From NCBI RefSeq assembly GCF_024170465.1, contig NZ_JALJYF010000002.1, positions 124,001 to 188,000 of the forward strand: DNA of 64,000 nt, written 5' to 3'. Shown here piece after piece: positions 1-10,016 of the stretch (the first letter of the stretch is position 1; the number at the start of each line of letters is the position of its first letter). The notes under the pieces are model-generated. The model was given only the letters and a program-made list of their open reading frames with translations, was not told the DNA's origin and searched no databases. The DNA is from Natronospira proteinivora (GTDB lineage: Bacteria; Pseudomonadota; Gammaproteobacteria; Natronospirales; Natronospiraceae). The translations under genes were made by a program, and so were the position numbers.

Positions 1-86
1 TACTCGAATGCGATGTTTCCCCGGAGAACTAGAGTTGGGAAATTGGTAACGCCAAATCGCAACAACTCCATAGAGAGGGAGCGACC

Positions 87-2249
87 ATGATGAAAATTCA
101 CACACCCGATTCCGGACGGTTTTCGCAATTGGCAACCACCGGACCACACGTCCTCGGCAAGACCACCGTCCTGCTCATCGCCTTCAGCTTGTGTACAAGC
201 GCACTCGCCCAGGAAGGTGATGAAGAAGACGACTACGCCGAACTCGACATCATCCAGGTCCAGGCCCAGGACTACGTTTCCACCGCCAGCCAGACCGCCA
301 CCAAGACCAACGCACCCCTCATCGAAATCCCCCAGTCCGTCACCGTCATTTCCCGTGACCAGATCGACCAGCTTCACTGGACCAGTCTTGATCAATCCGT
401 GCGCTACACGGCAGGTGCCACCGGGGAAAACTTCGGGCCTGACGAACGCTATGACTGGCTAACCATTCGTGGCTTCAACCCGGTTCAGTACATTGACGGG
501 CTGCAGGCACCGGTTGGCTCAGTCAACAACATCGGCACCGACCTGTACGGCTTCCAGGCCGTGGATGTGCTCAAGGGGCCGGCTTCCGTTCTCTACGGCC
601 AGTCCCCTCCCGGCGGGATCGTCAACATGACCAGTCGCCGCCCGGAAAGCTCTTATGCTGCGGAGATCGGCCTGCAGGCTGGAAGCCATGACCACAAGCA
701 GATCAATGCGGATGTCACCGGTTCCGTCGGCAATGATGTCTCGGGTCGCTTTACCGCTCTCTTCCGTGACCGGGAAACCCAGACGGATTTCACCGAATCC
801 CAGAGAATCTATATTGCACCCGCCCTGACATTCGATATCTCCGCTGATACCGAACTGACGCTGCTCAGCTACTATCAACAGGACAATATCGACAACCAGA
901 GCACCGGCTTCCTGCCCGCTCAGGGCACCTTGCTGCCCAACCCCCACGGCCAGATTCCTGTCAGCCGGAACATCGGGGAACCGGGACTCAATTTCTTTGA
1001 CCGGACCCAGTATGGTGTCGGCTACGAATTCACTCATCGCTTCAGTGACAACTTCACGATGCAGCAGAACGTGAAGTATTTCGATCAAGAAGTGGAATCA
1101 CGGGAAATTTACGGCACCGGTTTCGAGGACATGGATGGCGATGGAGTACCGGATGATTTCCGGACCGTCACCCGCTCCGATTTCCCTTTCAATGAGGAAG
1201 TCGACTCATTCAATATCGATACCCGGGGCTATTTCGAACTCAGCGCAGGTGATGTGGACCATACTTTGATGGTCGGCCTGGATCATCGTCAGTACAGCAA
1301 TCAGTCGGAATCAGGCTTCGACGCCGCACCGTCTATCGACATCTTCGATCCCGAATACGGACAAGCCATTGACGACCCGGCCCTGTTTCCCTTTGCCGAC
1401 CAGGAGCAGGACCAGACTGGGCTCTACATCCAGGACCAGATCCGTACCGGCAACATGATCATCACCCTTGGTGGTCGACAGGACTGGCTCTCTTCCGAAA
1501 ATGAAGGCGTATCCACCAGTGAAAGCAAGCTCACCTACCGTGCCGGTATCAACTACCTGTTCGACAACGGCTTCGCTCCCTACGCCCAGACCGCCACGTC
1601 CTTCCAGCCGGTCCCAGGCGTGGATGTGTCGGGAAATGCCTTCGACCCCTCCACGGGAACCCAGTACGAGATCGGTCTCAAGCACGATGGTGCCCGGATG
1701 GGGGACAACTGGCGCTTCTTCGGTTCGGCCGCGATGTACCAGATCGTCCAGGAGAATGTCCTCACCCCTGACCCTGACAATCCGCTCTTCAGCGTCCAGG
1801 CCGGCGAAGTCGAAGTCAGTGGCTTCGAACTGGAAGCCGTCGCCCGCTACCAGCAGCGTCTCAGCTTCAATGCCTCCTACAGCCGGACCGATTCCGAAGT
1901 CACCGAGAGCACCGGACCGGACCTGGGCCAACGACTGCCCATGGTACCCAAGCACAAGTTCTCGCTGCTGACCGACTACACCATCCAGGATGGCCCTCTG
2001 GCCGGTCTGGGCGTCAATCTCGGCATGCGTTATCTGAGCGCTACTTACGGCGATCCCGCCAATGAATGGCAGGGTGACTCGGTCACCCTGTTCGATACCA
2101 CAGTCCGCTATGATTACGACTTCTGGCGCTTCGCCCTCAATGTCAGCAACCTTACCGATGAGAGCTATGTTGCCCGCTGCAGCAGCGCCATTGACTGCTT
2201 CTACGGCACCGAACGCATGGTGATCGGCAGTGTGACTCGCAGCTTCTGA
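87..2249 (+). CDS. TonB-dependent siderophore receptor
   Basis: Outer-membrane receptor that should import a ferric siderophore using TonB energy. The 720-aa product begins with a basic, hydrophobic signal peptide ending near residue 41 (SALAQ/EG). A plug domain follows, with the typical IPQSVTVISRDQI, the TIRGF segment and the VLKGPASVLYGQ..PGGIVN motif, then a beta-barrel ending in an aromatic residue (VTRSF), as outer-membrane proteins do. Length is normal for the family. The first ATG of an ATGATG pair follows a GAGGGAG ribosome binding site. It is followed by an amidohydrolase and a barrel protein on the same strand, suggesting one uptake/processing operon. The ligand cannot be inferred. 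Confidence 0.93.
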   Translation: MMKIHTPDSGRFSQLATTGPHVLGKTTVLLIAFSLCTSALAQEGDEEDDYAELDIIQVQAQDYVSTASQTATKTNAPLIEIPQSVTVISRDQIDQLHWTSLDQSVRYTAGATGENFGPDERYDWLTIRGFNPVQYIDGLQAPVGSVNNIGTDLYGFQAVDVLKGPASVLYGQSPPGGIVNMTSRRPESSYAAEIGLQAGSHDHKQINADVTGSVGNDVSGRFTALFRDRETQTDFTESQRIYIAPALTFDISADTELTLLSYYQQDNIDNQSTGFLPAQGTLLPNPHGQIPVSRNIGEPGLNFFDRTQYGVGYEFTHRFSDNFTMQQNVKYFDQEVESREIYGTGFEDMDGDGVPDDFRTVTRSDFPFNEEVDSFNIDTRGYFELSAGDVDHTLMVGLDHRQYSNQSESGFDAAPSIDIFDPEYGQAIDDPALFPFADQEQDQTGLYIQDQIRTGNMIITLGGRQDWLSSENEGVSTSESKLTYRAGINYLFDNGFAPYAQTATSFQPVPGVDVSGNAFDPSTGTQYEIGLKHDGARMGDNWRFFGSAAMYQIVQENVLTPDPDNPLFSVQAGEVEVSGFELEAVARYQQRLSFNASYSRTDSEVTESTGPDLGQRLPMVPKHKFSLLTDYTIQDGPLAGLGVNLGMRYLSATYGDPANEWQGDSVTLFDTTVRYDYDFWRFALNVSNLTDESYVARCSSAIDCFYGTERMVIGSVTRSF

Positions 2250-2299
2250 GTCACCGCCCTTCTGAATCATCGGAGGGGCTAGCAAGGCTGGCCTCTCCG

Positions 2300-5200
2300 A
2301 TGAGTGACGGCAAACTGATCATCCCACCACAGAAGACAGATTGGGATTTCTCAATGTTCGTCAGCATGCAATGGAAAAATCCGGTTTTCGCCACCCTGCC
2401 CGGCCTTGTCATAGCGATGTACATGGCGGCCACGACCCATGCCGAACTCCCCCTCGCCGGGGAACAGCAGGTCCGTTTCCAGACGGATGAAGGCAGCTGG
2501 ATCTCCGTCGACATCCACCCCGATGGCGAGACCCTGCTGTTCGACCTCCTCGGCGATCTGTACACGATGCCGCTGGCGGGCGGCAAAGCCGCTCCCCTGT
2601 TGGTGGGCCCGGCCTTCGAATCCCAGGCAATCTATTCACCGGACGGACGTCACATCGCCTTCATCAGCGACCGGGACGGCAACGAGAACCTCTGGCTGGC
2701 TCGCTCGGACGGGACGCAAGCAAGGCCGCTTTCCCGCCTGGATGACAACACGGAATTCACCTCCCCCGAGTGGTCGGCCGACGGCGAGTCTGTCCTGGTA
2801 TCCCGGATCCGGCCGGATTTCGGGGCACTGAGGATCTGGCAGTACCCCGTCGATGGGAGCAAGGCCCGCCAGATCACGGAGGCCAGGGAGTCCCCGGAGC
2901 AAGCCAGGGAGGAACGGATCAGCACCGTGGGAGCGGCCGCTGCCAGTGACGGCGAATACCTCTACTACGCCCGGCGAGCAGGCTTCGTGAAGCCCGGGGG
3001 CGAATTCCGGCCCTGGGAGATCGTCCGGCGTCACCTGGATTCGGGTCAGGAAACGGCCATCATCACGGCGCCGGGCGGCGCCCTCCGCCCGGTCCTGTCA
3101 CCCGATGACCGTTTCCTTGCCTATGTCACCCGGCAGGACGGCCAGAGCGCACTTCGTCTGCGTGACCTGGACAACGGGCAGGACCGTGAACTGGCCGCAC
3201 CGCTCCAGGACGACCAGCAGGATGCCTGGGCCACCATGGATCTCATGCCCCGGCACGCCTTCACGCCGGACGGTGAGTCTCTCGTCTATCACGGCCGGGA
3301 CGGCAAACTCCGGCGCATCGACATCAATTCCGGCCAGACGCAGATCCTGCCCTTCCAGGTGGACGTCGAGCTGGCCATCGGGCCCTCGATGCACCAGGCC
3401 ATTGAGGTAGAGACCGGGCCGGTACGGGCACGCCTGATCCAGTCACCGGCCCTGTCACCGGACGGTCAGCGGATTGCCTTTACCGCCATGAGCGGGCTTT
3501 ACGTCATGGACCTGGAAGAAAAGCAGCCCCGGCGTCTGACCGGGCAAGAGGCCACCGGCTATCACCCCGCCTGGTCGCCGGATGGCGAGCGCATTGTCTA
3601 TGTCAGCTGGAGCGCCCGTGACGGTGGGCATATTCGCCAGGTCGCTGCCGACGGCGGGGCCTCCCGCCGTCTGACCGACGCCTCTGCCTATTACACCCAT
3701 CCGGTCTTCACACCGGAGGGTGAAGCCGTCATTGCCCTGAAATCCGGCCACCAGGAGCGTCTGGATCAGGCCATGGAATATGGCGTCTTCCGCGAGGCCG
3801 AGATCATTCGCCTGCCCGTTGATGGCGGCCCCGCGGACCACCTCACCGCCGGGGCCTACACCGGCCCGGTCCAGTTCCTCCACGACTCGGAGCGCATCTT
3901 TATTTACGGCGAGGACGGCCTCGCCTCCATTGATCGCGACGGCGGAGACCATCGCCTGCATTTCCGGGTCACCGGCCCGTCCTACTATTTCGAGGAAGGC
4001 CGCAGCCCCGTCCAGGCACTTCGCCTCCACCCCGACGGCGACCGTGCCCTGGCCGTGATGCGCTCCCAGCTTCATCTGCTGGCCGTCCCTGACAACGTAC
4101 CGGAGCAGGAAGACCCACCCACCGTGGATCTGGGCGAGGATGAGACCGCCAACCGCCAGATTACCACCGTGGGGGCCGATTATGCCGAGTGGTCGAAGGA
4201 TGGTAAGACCCTGACCTGGACGGTCGGCGCCCGGTTCCATCGTCGTCCAACAGATTCCTTGCCCCTGACAGGCGAGGCAGAAACCAATGCCCGCATCGAG
4301 GCCCACACGGAAAGCACCCTTGTCCACATCGAATACCCCCGGGACCGGCCCGACGGCCACCTGTTGCTGCGCGGGGCGACCGTCATCACCATGCGCGACG
4401 ATGAAATCATCGAGAATGCGGACATCCTGATTGCCGGCAATCGCATCCAGGCCGTCGGTGAACGCGGTGACATTTCGGTCCCCAAAGGGGCCGACACCCG
4501 CGACCTGAGCGGACAGTACATTTTGCCTGGATTCATCGACACCCATGCTCACTGGGCGGACATCCGGCGCGATGTCCACGACCTCGAAAGCCATGGTTTT
4601 CTCGCCAACCTGGCCTATGGCGTCACCGCCGGCCTGGACGTCTCGACCCTGACCATCGACATGCTCGCCTACCAGGACATGATCGATGCCGGCCTGATGA
4701 CCGGCCCACGCGCCTTTTCCACCGGCCCGGCTGTCTTTTCCTTCAATGAGTTTCGGTCCGAACAGGCCGTCCGCGATGTCCTGCGCCGCTACCGGGATCA
4801 CTACCGGGTTCATAATCTGAAGCAATACCGGGTGGGCAACCGCCAGACCCGCCAGTGGTTTGCCCGTGCCGCCGCCGACATGGGTCTGATGACCACTACC
4901 GAAGGCGCCGACAACTTGAAGCTCAGCCTGACCCAGGTCCTGGACGGCTTTGCCGGGCTCGAACACGCTCTGCCACTTGCCAGCCTGGGCGGGGACATTA
5001 TCGAACTGTTCACTCGTAGCGGCCTGGCCTACTCCCCCACGCTCACCATCAGCGACTCAGCACCCGGCCTCAATCACTTCATCAAGGATGCCGAGCCGGA
5101 AAACGACCCCAAGATCCGCCACTTCTTTCCGGAATTCGTAATCCGTGACAAGACCGACGACCTCACCCTGCGCAGCGAAGAACATGCACGGGTCAAGCAG

Positions 5201-5590
5201 CATGCCGAAAACACGGCCCGCCTGTACCGGGCCGGCGCCCTGGTGGGTGCCGGCAGTCACGGGGAATTCCAGGGAATCGGGTTTCACTGGGAAATGCAGG
5301 CGCTGACCCAGGGTGGACTGTCGGCACATGAAGTGCTTCGTATTGCCACCCACGGCTCAAGCCGGGTCATCGGTCGCAGCGGCGACCTGGGCAGTATCGA
5401 AGCCGGAAAACTCGCCGACCTGCTCGTCCTCCGGGACAACCCCCTGGACGACATCCACAACACCCTGACCCTCGACTACGTGATGAAAAACGGCCGTCTT
5501 CATGAGGCCGACACCCTGGACGAGGTCTGGCCACGAGCACGACCGCTACCCCCACTCTGGTTCCAGGAAGAGTCAGCATGCATCGAATGA
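2300..5590 (+). CDS. TolB-type beta-propeller fused to amidohydrolase
   Basis: Probable exported hydrolase of 1096 aa. A hydrophobic segment near residues 28-45 is a likely signal sequence. Residues about 50-660 hold repeated SPDG/YSPDGRHIAF/WSPDGERIVY blades of a TolB/PD40 propeller. The C-terminal ~430 residues are a metal-dependent amidohydrolase: ADILIAGNRIQAVG, then the metal-binding GFIDTHAHW and a C-terminal GKLADLLVL. This fusion is known in gammaproteobacteria, usually annotated amidohydrolase or imidazolonepropionase-like. The true start is uncertain: ATG at 2354 gives a more conventional signal peptide, and neither start has a strong ribosome binding site. It follows the TonB receptor and overlaps the next gene, so it may process the imported compound. 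Confidence 0.88.
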   Translation: MSDGKLIIPPQKTDWDFSMFVSMQWKNPVFATLPGLVIAMYMAATTHAELPLAGEQQVRFQTDEGSWISVDIHPDGETLLFDLLGDLYTMPLAGGKAAPLLVGPAFESQAIYSPDGRHIAFISDRDGNENLWLARSDGTQARPLSRLDDNTEFTSPEWSADGESVLVSRIRPDFGALRIWQYPVDGSKARQITEARESPEQAREERISTVGAAAASDGEYLYYARRAGFVKPGGEFRPWEIVRRHLDSGQETAIITAPGGALRPVLSPDDRFLAYVTRQDGQSALRLRDLDNGQDRELAAPLQDDQQDAWATMDLMPRHAFTPDGESLVYHGRDGKLRRIDINSGQTQILPFQVDVELAIGPSMHQAIEVETGPVRARLIQSPALSPDGQRIAFTAMSGLYVMDLEEKQPRRLTGQEATGYHPAWSPDGERIVYVSWSARDGGHIRQVAADGGASRRLTDASAYYTHPVFTPEGEAVIALKSGHQERLDQAMEYGVFREAEIIRLPVDGGPADHLTAGAYTGPVQFLHDSERIFIYGEDGLASIDRDGGDHRLHFRVTGPSYYFEEGRSPVQALRLHPDGDRALAVMRSQLHLLAVPDNVPEQEDPPTVDLGEDETANRQITTVGADYAEWSKDGKTLTWTVGARFHRRPTDSLPLTGEAETNARIEAHTESTLVHIEYPRDRPDGHLLLRGATVITMRDDEIIENADILIAGNRIQAVGERGDISVPKGADTRDLSGQYILPGFIDTHAHWADIRRDVHDLESHGFLANLAYGVTAGLDVSTLTIDMLAYQDMIDAGLMTGPRAFSTGPAVFSFNEFRSEQAVRDVLRRYRDHYRVHNLKQYRVGNRQTRQWFARAAADMGLMTTTEGADNLKLSLTQVLDGFAGLEHALPLASLGGDIIELFTRSGLAYSPTLTISDSAPGLNHFIKDAEPENDPKIRHFFPEFVIRDKTDDLTLRSEEHARVKQHAENTARLYRAGALVGAGSHGEFQGIGFHWEMQALTQGGLSAHEVLRIATHGSSRVIGRSGDLGSIEAGKLADLLVLRDNPLDDIHNTLTLDYVMKNGRLHEADTLDEVWPRARPLPPLWFQEESACIE

Positions 5591-6774
5591 TCCGACACGC
5601 GGCAATACACTCTCTCGGCGCCGTCTCCATCGCCACCATACTGCTGACACCCGTACCCGTAGTGGCGGAGGAATCCGTCAGTCAAGACAGACAAGATAAT
5701 CTCTGGCAGACAGGCATCGACATCCGCAGTGGTCTGTACGCCAGCGAACAGGAATCCCGGACCGGGGAGACCAGCAGCAACGAGAACTGGCGCACACGCC
5801 TGCGCTTCCATGCCGAGCGCTCCCTCAGCCCGACATGGACCGCCAGAGGCCGGATCGCAGGCGTATATACAAACGACCAGGACCAGAGCAGTGCCTTCCT
5901 GAGGGCCCATGCCCCCACACGTAGTGGTCTTCGCCCGGGGGACACTACCGTGGATGAGCTCCATCTGGGCTGGCAGCCGCTGGGAGCCGACTGGTCGCTT
6001 CGCTTCGGGCGCTTCCAGTCACGCGCCGGTATTCCGGTCGTTCCCGCCAAAGGCATCGACCGCAAGGACAGCTCCAATGTGGGCGTCTCCTGGACCGATG
6101 GCATCGAGGCCGATTACCGGCTCACCGATCACTGGCAAGGCCAGACCCGACTGCATTACAACCACCGCCGGGGCAGCGGCAGTGTGCATCGCGCCCCGCT
6201 GGACTACAGTGATTCCGGCAGCCGCATCGGCCTGACCCAGAAACTGGAAAACACTCAACCCCTCGGACCGGTCGTGCTCCGTCGACTGACCTTGACCTGG
6301 GAACCGGACAGTCTCGCCAGCTACGGCCTTGATGATCCGCGCCGGGAGGATTATCTCAGCCTGACCGCCAGCGGCGCGGCCAGCTGGGCGATCGGGGATA
6401 CCGGCACCGACTTCCTGCTGGCCGGTGAACTCGGCCAGGTCCGGCATCGTCCCCAGGCCACGGTCATTGGCAGCGGAGACCAGGGCCGTGCCGATAGCAG
6501 CGCCTGGCAACTCTCCGCCAACCTGGAGCAATTTCTGCCCGGGCACCGCATTGGCGTGGTCTACGGTCGGGCCGGAGGCGGATGGCTTCACTCCGTCGAC
6601 TATCGCAACAACGATGCCCTTTTCGAGATCCGGCACCAGTACCGCTTCAACCCAACCTGGAGCATGGAGAGCCGCTTCCGTATGCGCCGGGAACTGGAAA
6701 TTCCAGTGGACACCAGTTCACGGCGCACCGGCCAGGATATCTACATCCGTTTCACTGGCCGGATTGCGCCATGA
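5578..6774 (+). CDS. Predicted outer-membrane beta-barrel protein
   Basis: 398-aa protein with an N-terminal signal peptide (hydrophobic stretch about residues 12-30, cleavage near VVAEE). The rest alternates polar and hydrophobic residues rich in aromatics, with repeated strands such as WTARGRIAGVY, WSLRFGRFQSR and YLSLTASGAASW, as expected for a porin-like or alginate-export-like barrel. I cannot name the family. The ATG follows AGGAAGA and overlaps the end of the amidohydrolase gene, so the two are probably translationally coupled. The context suggests passage of the same substrate across the outer membrane. Confidence 0.75.
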   Translation: MHRMIRHAAIHSLGAVSIATILLTPVPVVAEESVSQDRQDNLWQTGIDIRSGLYASEQESRTGETSSNENWRTRLRFHAERSLSPTWTARGRIAGVYTNDQDQSSAFLRAHAPTRSGLRPGDTTVDELHLGWQPLGADWSLRFGRFQSRAGIPVVPAKGIDRKDSSNVGVSWTDGIEADYRLTDHWQGQTRLHYNHRRGSGSVHRAPLDYSDSGSRIGLTQKLENTQPLGPVVLRRLTLTWEPDSLASYGLDDPRREDYLSLTASGAASWAIGDTGTDFLLAGELGQVRHRPQATVIGSGDQGRADSSAWQLSANLEQFLPGHRIGVVYGRAGGGWLHSVDYRNNDALFEIRHQYRFNPTWSMESRFRMRRELEIPVDTSSRRTGQDIYIRFTGRIAP

Positions 6775-6791
6775 ATCTTCTGTTAGCGCTG

Positions 6792-7136
6792 CTATTCAGC
6801 CGTGCAATCGATACAGCGGGTAATGGTGGGGTCGGCGGCCAGGCGCTTTTCCTCGATGGGCTGGCCGCATTTGAAACAATCACCGAACTCGTCATCCCCA
6901 AGCCGGCGCAGGGCCCCCTCGACCCGGTGCAGCTTGTCCCGCCGACGCCGCGCCACGGCCTGGGCCATCTGCTGGGCCTGCATGGCATCCATGCGCGACA
7001 GCCGACCCTGGCGGGTCTGGTCCAACTCCACCGGCCGATTGGCATCGGCATCGTCCTCCGCCGCCGCCTTGAGCTCCTCGCGCATAGTCAGCAATTTATC
7101 CCGATAGGCTTCGCGCTTTGCCTTGTCCACATCCAC
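6792..7136 (-). CDS. TraR/DksA family zinc-finger protein
   Basis: 114-aa DksA-like protein. An N-terminal helical coiled-coil region (residues about 1-80) precedes a four-cysteine zinc finger, CFKCGQPI with a second pair CIDC, near the C terminus. DksA/TraR proteins bind the RNA polymerase secondary channel and alter promoter use. This is one of the short paralogues rather than the ~150-aa housekeeping DksA. Its ATG has a CAGGAGTG ribosome binding site, and its 3' end nearly meets the convergent barrel gene. Confidence 0.85.
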   Translation of the reverse strand: MDVDKAKREAYRDKLLTMREELKAAAEDDADANRPVELDQTRQGRLSRMDAMQAQQMAQAVARRRRDKLHRVEGALRRLGDDEFGDCFKCGQPIEEKRLAADPTITRCIDCTAE

Positions 7137-7152
7137 TCCTGTATGCGCCTAT

Positions 7153-8883
7153 TCAGTCCGCGACAATGACTCGATTGCGGCCAGCCCGTTTGCCTTCATA
7201 GAGCGCCTCGTCGGCGCGGGCCACAGCATCGTCAAAGCCATCAGTCACTTGCGCGATTCCGATGGTCATCTGGATGGGAATCGACCCAGCTTCGGTTTCC
7301 ACAGGGTCCCGGGTAACGGCTTCCAACAGGCGACTGGCCAACTCGAAACATTCCGCTTCCGCCACCCGGGGCAGCATAATCAAAAACTCCTCACCGCCCC
7401 AGCGAATCACCGAGTCGAAGCCCCTTACATTATTCTGCAAACGATCGGAGATGACCTTTAATACCGTATCGCCAATGGCATGACCGTATTGATCATTAAT
7501 CGGTTTAAAGTGATCGATATCGGCCATGGCAATGGCCTTGGTATAACCTTCCCGTTGACCTCGTGAGGCTTCCAGGTCCGCCAGAATGGTAAAGCCCCGG
7601 CGATTCAGCAGCCCCGTCAGGGGGTCACGCGCCGCGAGTTCCTCGCCCCGCTGAGCCCGGGCACGGTAAACGCGCCAGATAAAAAAGGCCACGAAGGATA
7701 AAATGATCAATCCCGAACCCGTGCCCCACAGCATCCACCGTTGGCGTTGCATTCTGACCGCCGCCAGCTGCCTGTCGAGCTCCAATAGCTCAATCTCGCG
7801 CTCACTCCGATCGAGTTCATACTGGGCTTCCAGGCGTGCCGACTCACGGCGGCGATCTTCAGCCAGCATGCTTTCATTTAGCGCGTGGACCCGCTGATAG
7901 GCCTCAAGGGCAAGGCGATAATCTCCCCTTTCTTCGTAGAGCTCGTAAAGTACACGGTGCGCATCTCGTTCCACCGTCGGCACTTTCCCCTCAGCCAGAT
8001 CCACAGCTTCCCTCAGATGCGCCTCGGCCTGGTCGGGCTCGCCCTGTGCCAGCCGCAGACGAGCCAGATTGACCCCCACCCCTGCTCGCAAGCGAAGACT
8101 GCCCAGCTCGTCCAAGAGATCCTTGCCTTCCAGACAGGCCGCTTCGGCGTCATCCAATTGCCCGGTTTCCACCAAGGGCTGACAGAGAAGCGCCAACACC
8201 CGCGCCACTTCGGGTTGATTATCCTGTGCCCGGGCCAAGTCCAACGCCTCCTGGTACAAGGACAGACTGGCCTCCATGCCTTCCAGATTCTGAGCAACAA
8301 TTGCCAGGTTATTGATCGCTGCCAGCTTCAGCCCATCCAGCCCATGGGTCTCGGCCAGCGCCCGCGCTTCTTCCAGATAATCCCGGCCCCCCCTGTATTC
8401 CTCCGCCATCAGGTAGGCCACCCCAATGGCCATCAGGGCCCGACCATGCCCAGCATGGTCATCGGTATCGGCCAGGATCTCCCGGGCTTCAAAAAAGGTG
8501 TCGATGGCCTCCGCCAGCCGCCCCTGCTCGGCCTTTACCGTCCCCAAAAGATGCAGGGCACGCCCGCGCTTCTCGGGAGAGCCCAGGGTCTCGGCCAACT
8601 CAATCGCCTCTCTCGCATCGACCTTGGCTTGCGCATAACGTCCCAAACCACGGGCCAGCTGACCCCGGCGCAGCAATAAGGACAGACGCTGCTCGTCATC
8701 AACGTCCTGCATCAGCTCCGCTTCCACGGCTTCCAGTTCAATCAGCGGGCCGGAATCGGCATAAAGGGCGGGAGAAAACAGGACAAAAGCGACAGCAATG
8801 ACAAACACAGGGCCCAAACGGCAAGGCCCCGCATCAGAAAAACTTCCCAGCAATAGGCCTCGGGGACTATCCAATATCAGCAC
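7153..8883 (-). CDS. TPR-repeat diguanylate cyclase (GGDEF)
   Basis: 576-aa predicted membrane sensor that should make cyclic di-GMP. An N-terminal hydrophobic segment (about residues 25-42) acts as signal or anchor. Helical TPR repeats (for example YAQAKVDAREAIELAETLG) cover residues about 50-330. A transmembrane helix follows near residues 375-395 (WMLWGTGSGLIILSFVAFFIW), then a GGDEF domain with DPLTGLLNRRGF, the ADIDHFKPIND metal site and intact catalytic GGEEF. The start is GTG at 8883, preceded by CAGGGAT with short spacing, so it may be misplaced by some residues. The ligand sensed by the TPR region is unknown. Confidence 0.88.
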   Translation of the reverse strand: MLILDSPRGLLLGSFSDAGPCRLGPVFVIAVAFVLFSPALYADSGPLIELEAVEAELMQDVDDEQRLSLLLRRGQLARGLGRYAQAKVDAREAIELAETLGSPEKRGRALHLLGTVKAEQGRLAEAIDTFFEAREILADTDDHAGHGRALMAIGVAYLMAEEYRGGRDYLEEARALAETHGLDGLKLAAINNLAIVAQNLEGMEASLSLYQEALDLARAQDNQPEVARVLALLCQPLVETGQLDDAEAACLEGKDLLDELGSLRLRAGVGVNLARLRLAQGEPDQAEAHLREAVDLAEGKVPTVERDAHRVLYELYEERGDYRLALEAYQRVHALNESMLAEDRRRESARLEAQYELDRSEREIELLELDRQLAAVRMQRQRWMLWGTGSGLIILSFVAFFIWRVYRARAQRGEELAARDPLTGLLNRRGFTILADLEASRGQREGYTKAIAMADIDHFKPINDQYGHAIGDTVLKVISDRLQNNVRGFDSVIRWGGEEFLIMLPRVAEAECFELASRLLEAVTRDPVETEAGSIPIQMTIGIAQVTDGFDDAVARADEALYEGKRAGRNRVIVAD

Positions 8884-8978
8884 ATCCCTGATGAATTACG
8901 CTTCCTTGGAGTATGGTCATACCCACCGGCCCTGTCCAATGCGGACTTCGACCCCTGCTCAGCCTGGCATCACCCCCA

Positions 8979-10016
8979 TCAACCGTGATCGAGCAATGCG
9001 CGCAGCGGCGCCGGCATGCGCGCGAACAGCCAAGCCTGGAGCCTGGCCTCGTGCTTCTGCCAGAGAATACCGGCATAGATAATCAGCAGGCCAATCGCAG
9101 CCAACGCCACTGGAAACAGCAGACTATCCTGGAAAAACCGGGAAAGATGGCCCAGGTAGACCGCCACACCCAGTCCCCCAAACACGGCAAACACCCGACG
9201 GCGCAAGGCGGCGCCAACAAAGATCATTGTCAGATTGATCAGCATGTAGACAAACTTCGCCAGCTCACTGTCCGAGCTGGTGAATGTCATCCCACACCAG
9301 AACATCAACACGCCCACCAGATAAAGCCAAAAAGCATAATCCCGCTGGCTGTGGCTACTTCGTAGATCCACCCAAAAGGCCAGGCCAACGGTCAGAATTC
9401 CTATGTACAGCGTGACCATCCGCCGCAGATCGTAGTAATCCGACCAGCTCCCCCCGTCCACCTCAATCAGCCGTACCAGATCCATACTCAGATACCACAG
9501 CGTCACCGCCACCAACAGGAGTACAAAAGGCTCCCGGTAACGCCAGAACGCAATAGCAGCCGCCGCCAGCGTAGCCAGCTCCATATAGAACCAGCGCCAA
9601 TCGATATAACGGTGATAATCCGTCACCAAACGATCCCCCTCCCAGACACCGATCAATTGCTGGAAGGAATAAACAATCAACGGCACCGTCGCCACCGCAA
9701 AGGTAATTGTCACCCCCGACGGCAGGCGCAGCCCCTGAGCCCGAAACCGTTCAGTCAACCCCACCCCAACCCCAGCCATCCCCAGGCCAAGCAACAGCAT
9801 GGGCCAACCCGACCAGGCATCCCAGGCCAAGGTAATAAACAAACTCACCGCCCCAATGGCCACCAAACCACCGAGGTAATAAAGAATATGCGCCGCCCGA
9901 AAACCCGGTCCATGCGCCTGCCGATCCGACAGAAAGGCCCAAAGCCCCTCCACCTGCCCCGACTCAATCCGCCCCTCGGCCGCCGCCGCTTCCAGATCCC
10001 GCTTGGATATCTTCAT
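8979..10016 (-). CDS. DUF2157 family multi-pass membrane protein
   Basis: 345-aa integral membrane protein. A short soluble N-terminal segment (MKISKRDLEAAAAEGRIESGQVEGLWAFL) is followed by about nine or ten hydrophobic helices from residue 45 to near the end. The N-terminal segment and overall layout match DUF2157, a family of unknown function often next to GDYXXLXY proteins. The ATG follows GGGGGAAG at good spacing. No partner gene of that kind is present here. Confidence 0.72.
   Translation of the reverse strand: MKISKRDLEAAAAEGRIESGQVEGLWAFLSDRQAHGPGFRAAHILYYLGGLVAIGAVSLFITLAWDAWSGWPMLLLGLGMAGVGVGLTERFRAQGLRLPSGVTITFAVATVPLIVYSFQQLIGVWEGDRLVTDYHRYIDWRWFYMELATLAAAAIAFWRYREPFVLLLVAVTLWYLSMDLVRLIEVDGGSWSDYYDLRRMVTLYIGILTVGLAFWVDLRSSHSQRDYAFWLYLVGVLMFWCGMTFTSSDSELAKFVYMLINLTMIFVGAALRRRVFAVFGGLGVAVYLGHLSRFFQDSLLFPVALAAIGLLIIYAGILWQKHEARLQAWLFARMPAPLRALLDHG

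Noticed and set aside
3455-4966. Long antisense open frame (503 codons)
   Set aside because: It is the complement of the propeller/amidohydrolase gene; its sequence lacks family motifs and has no ribosome binding site. High-GC codon bias explains it.
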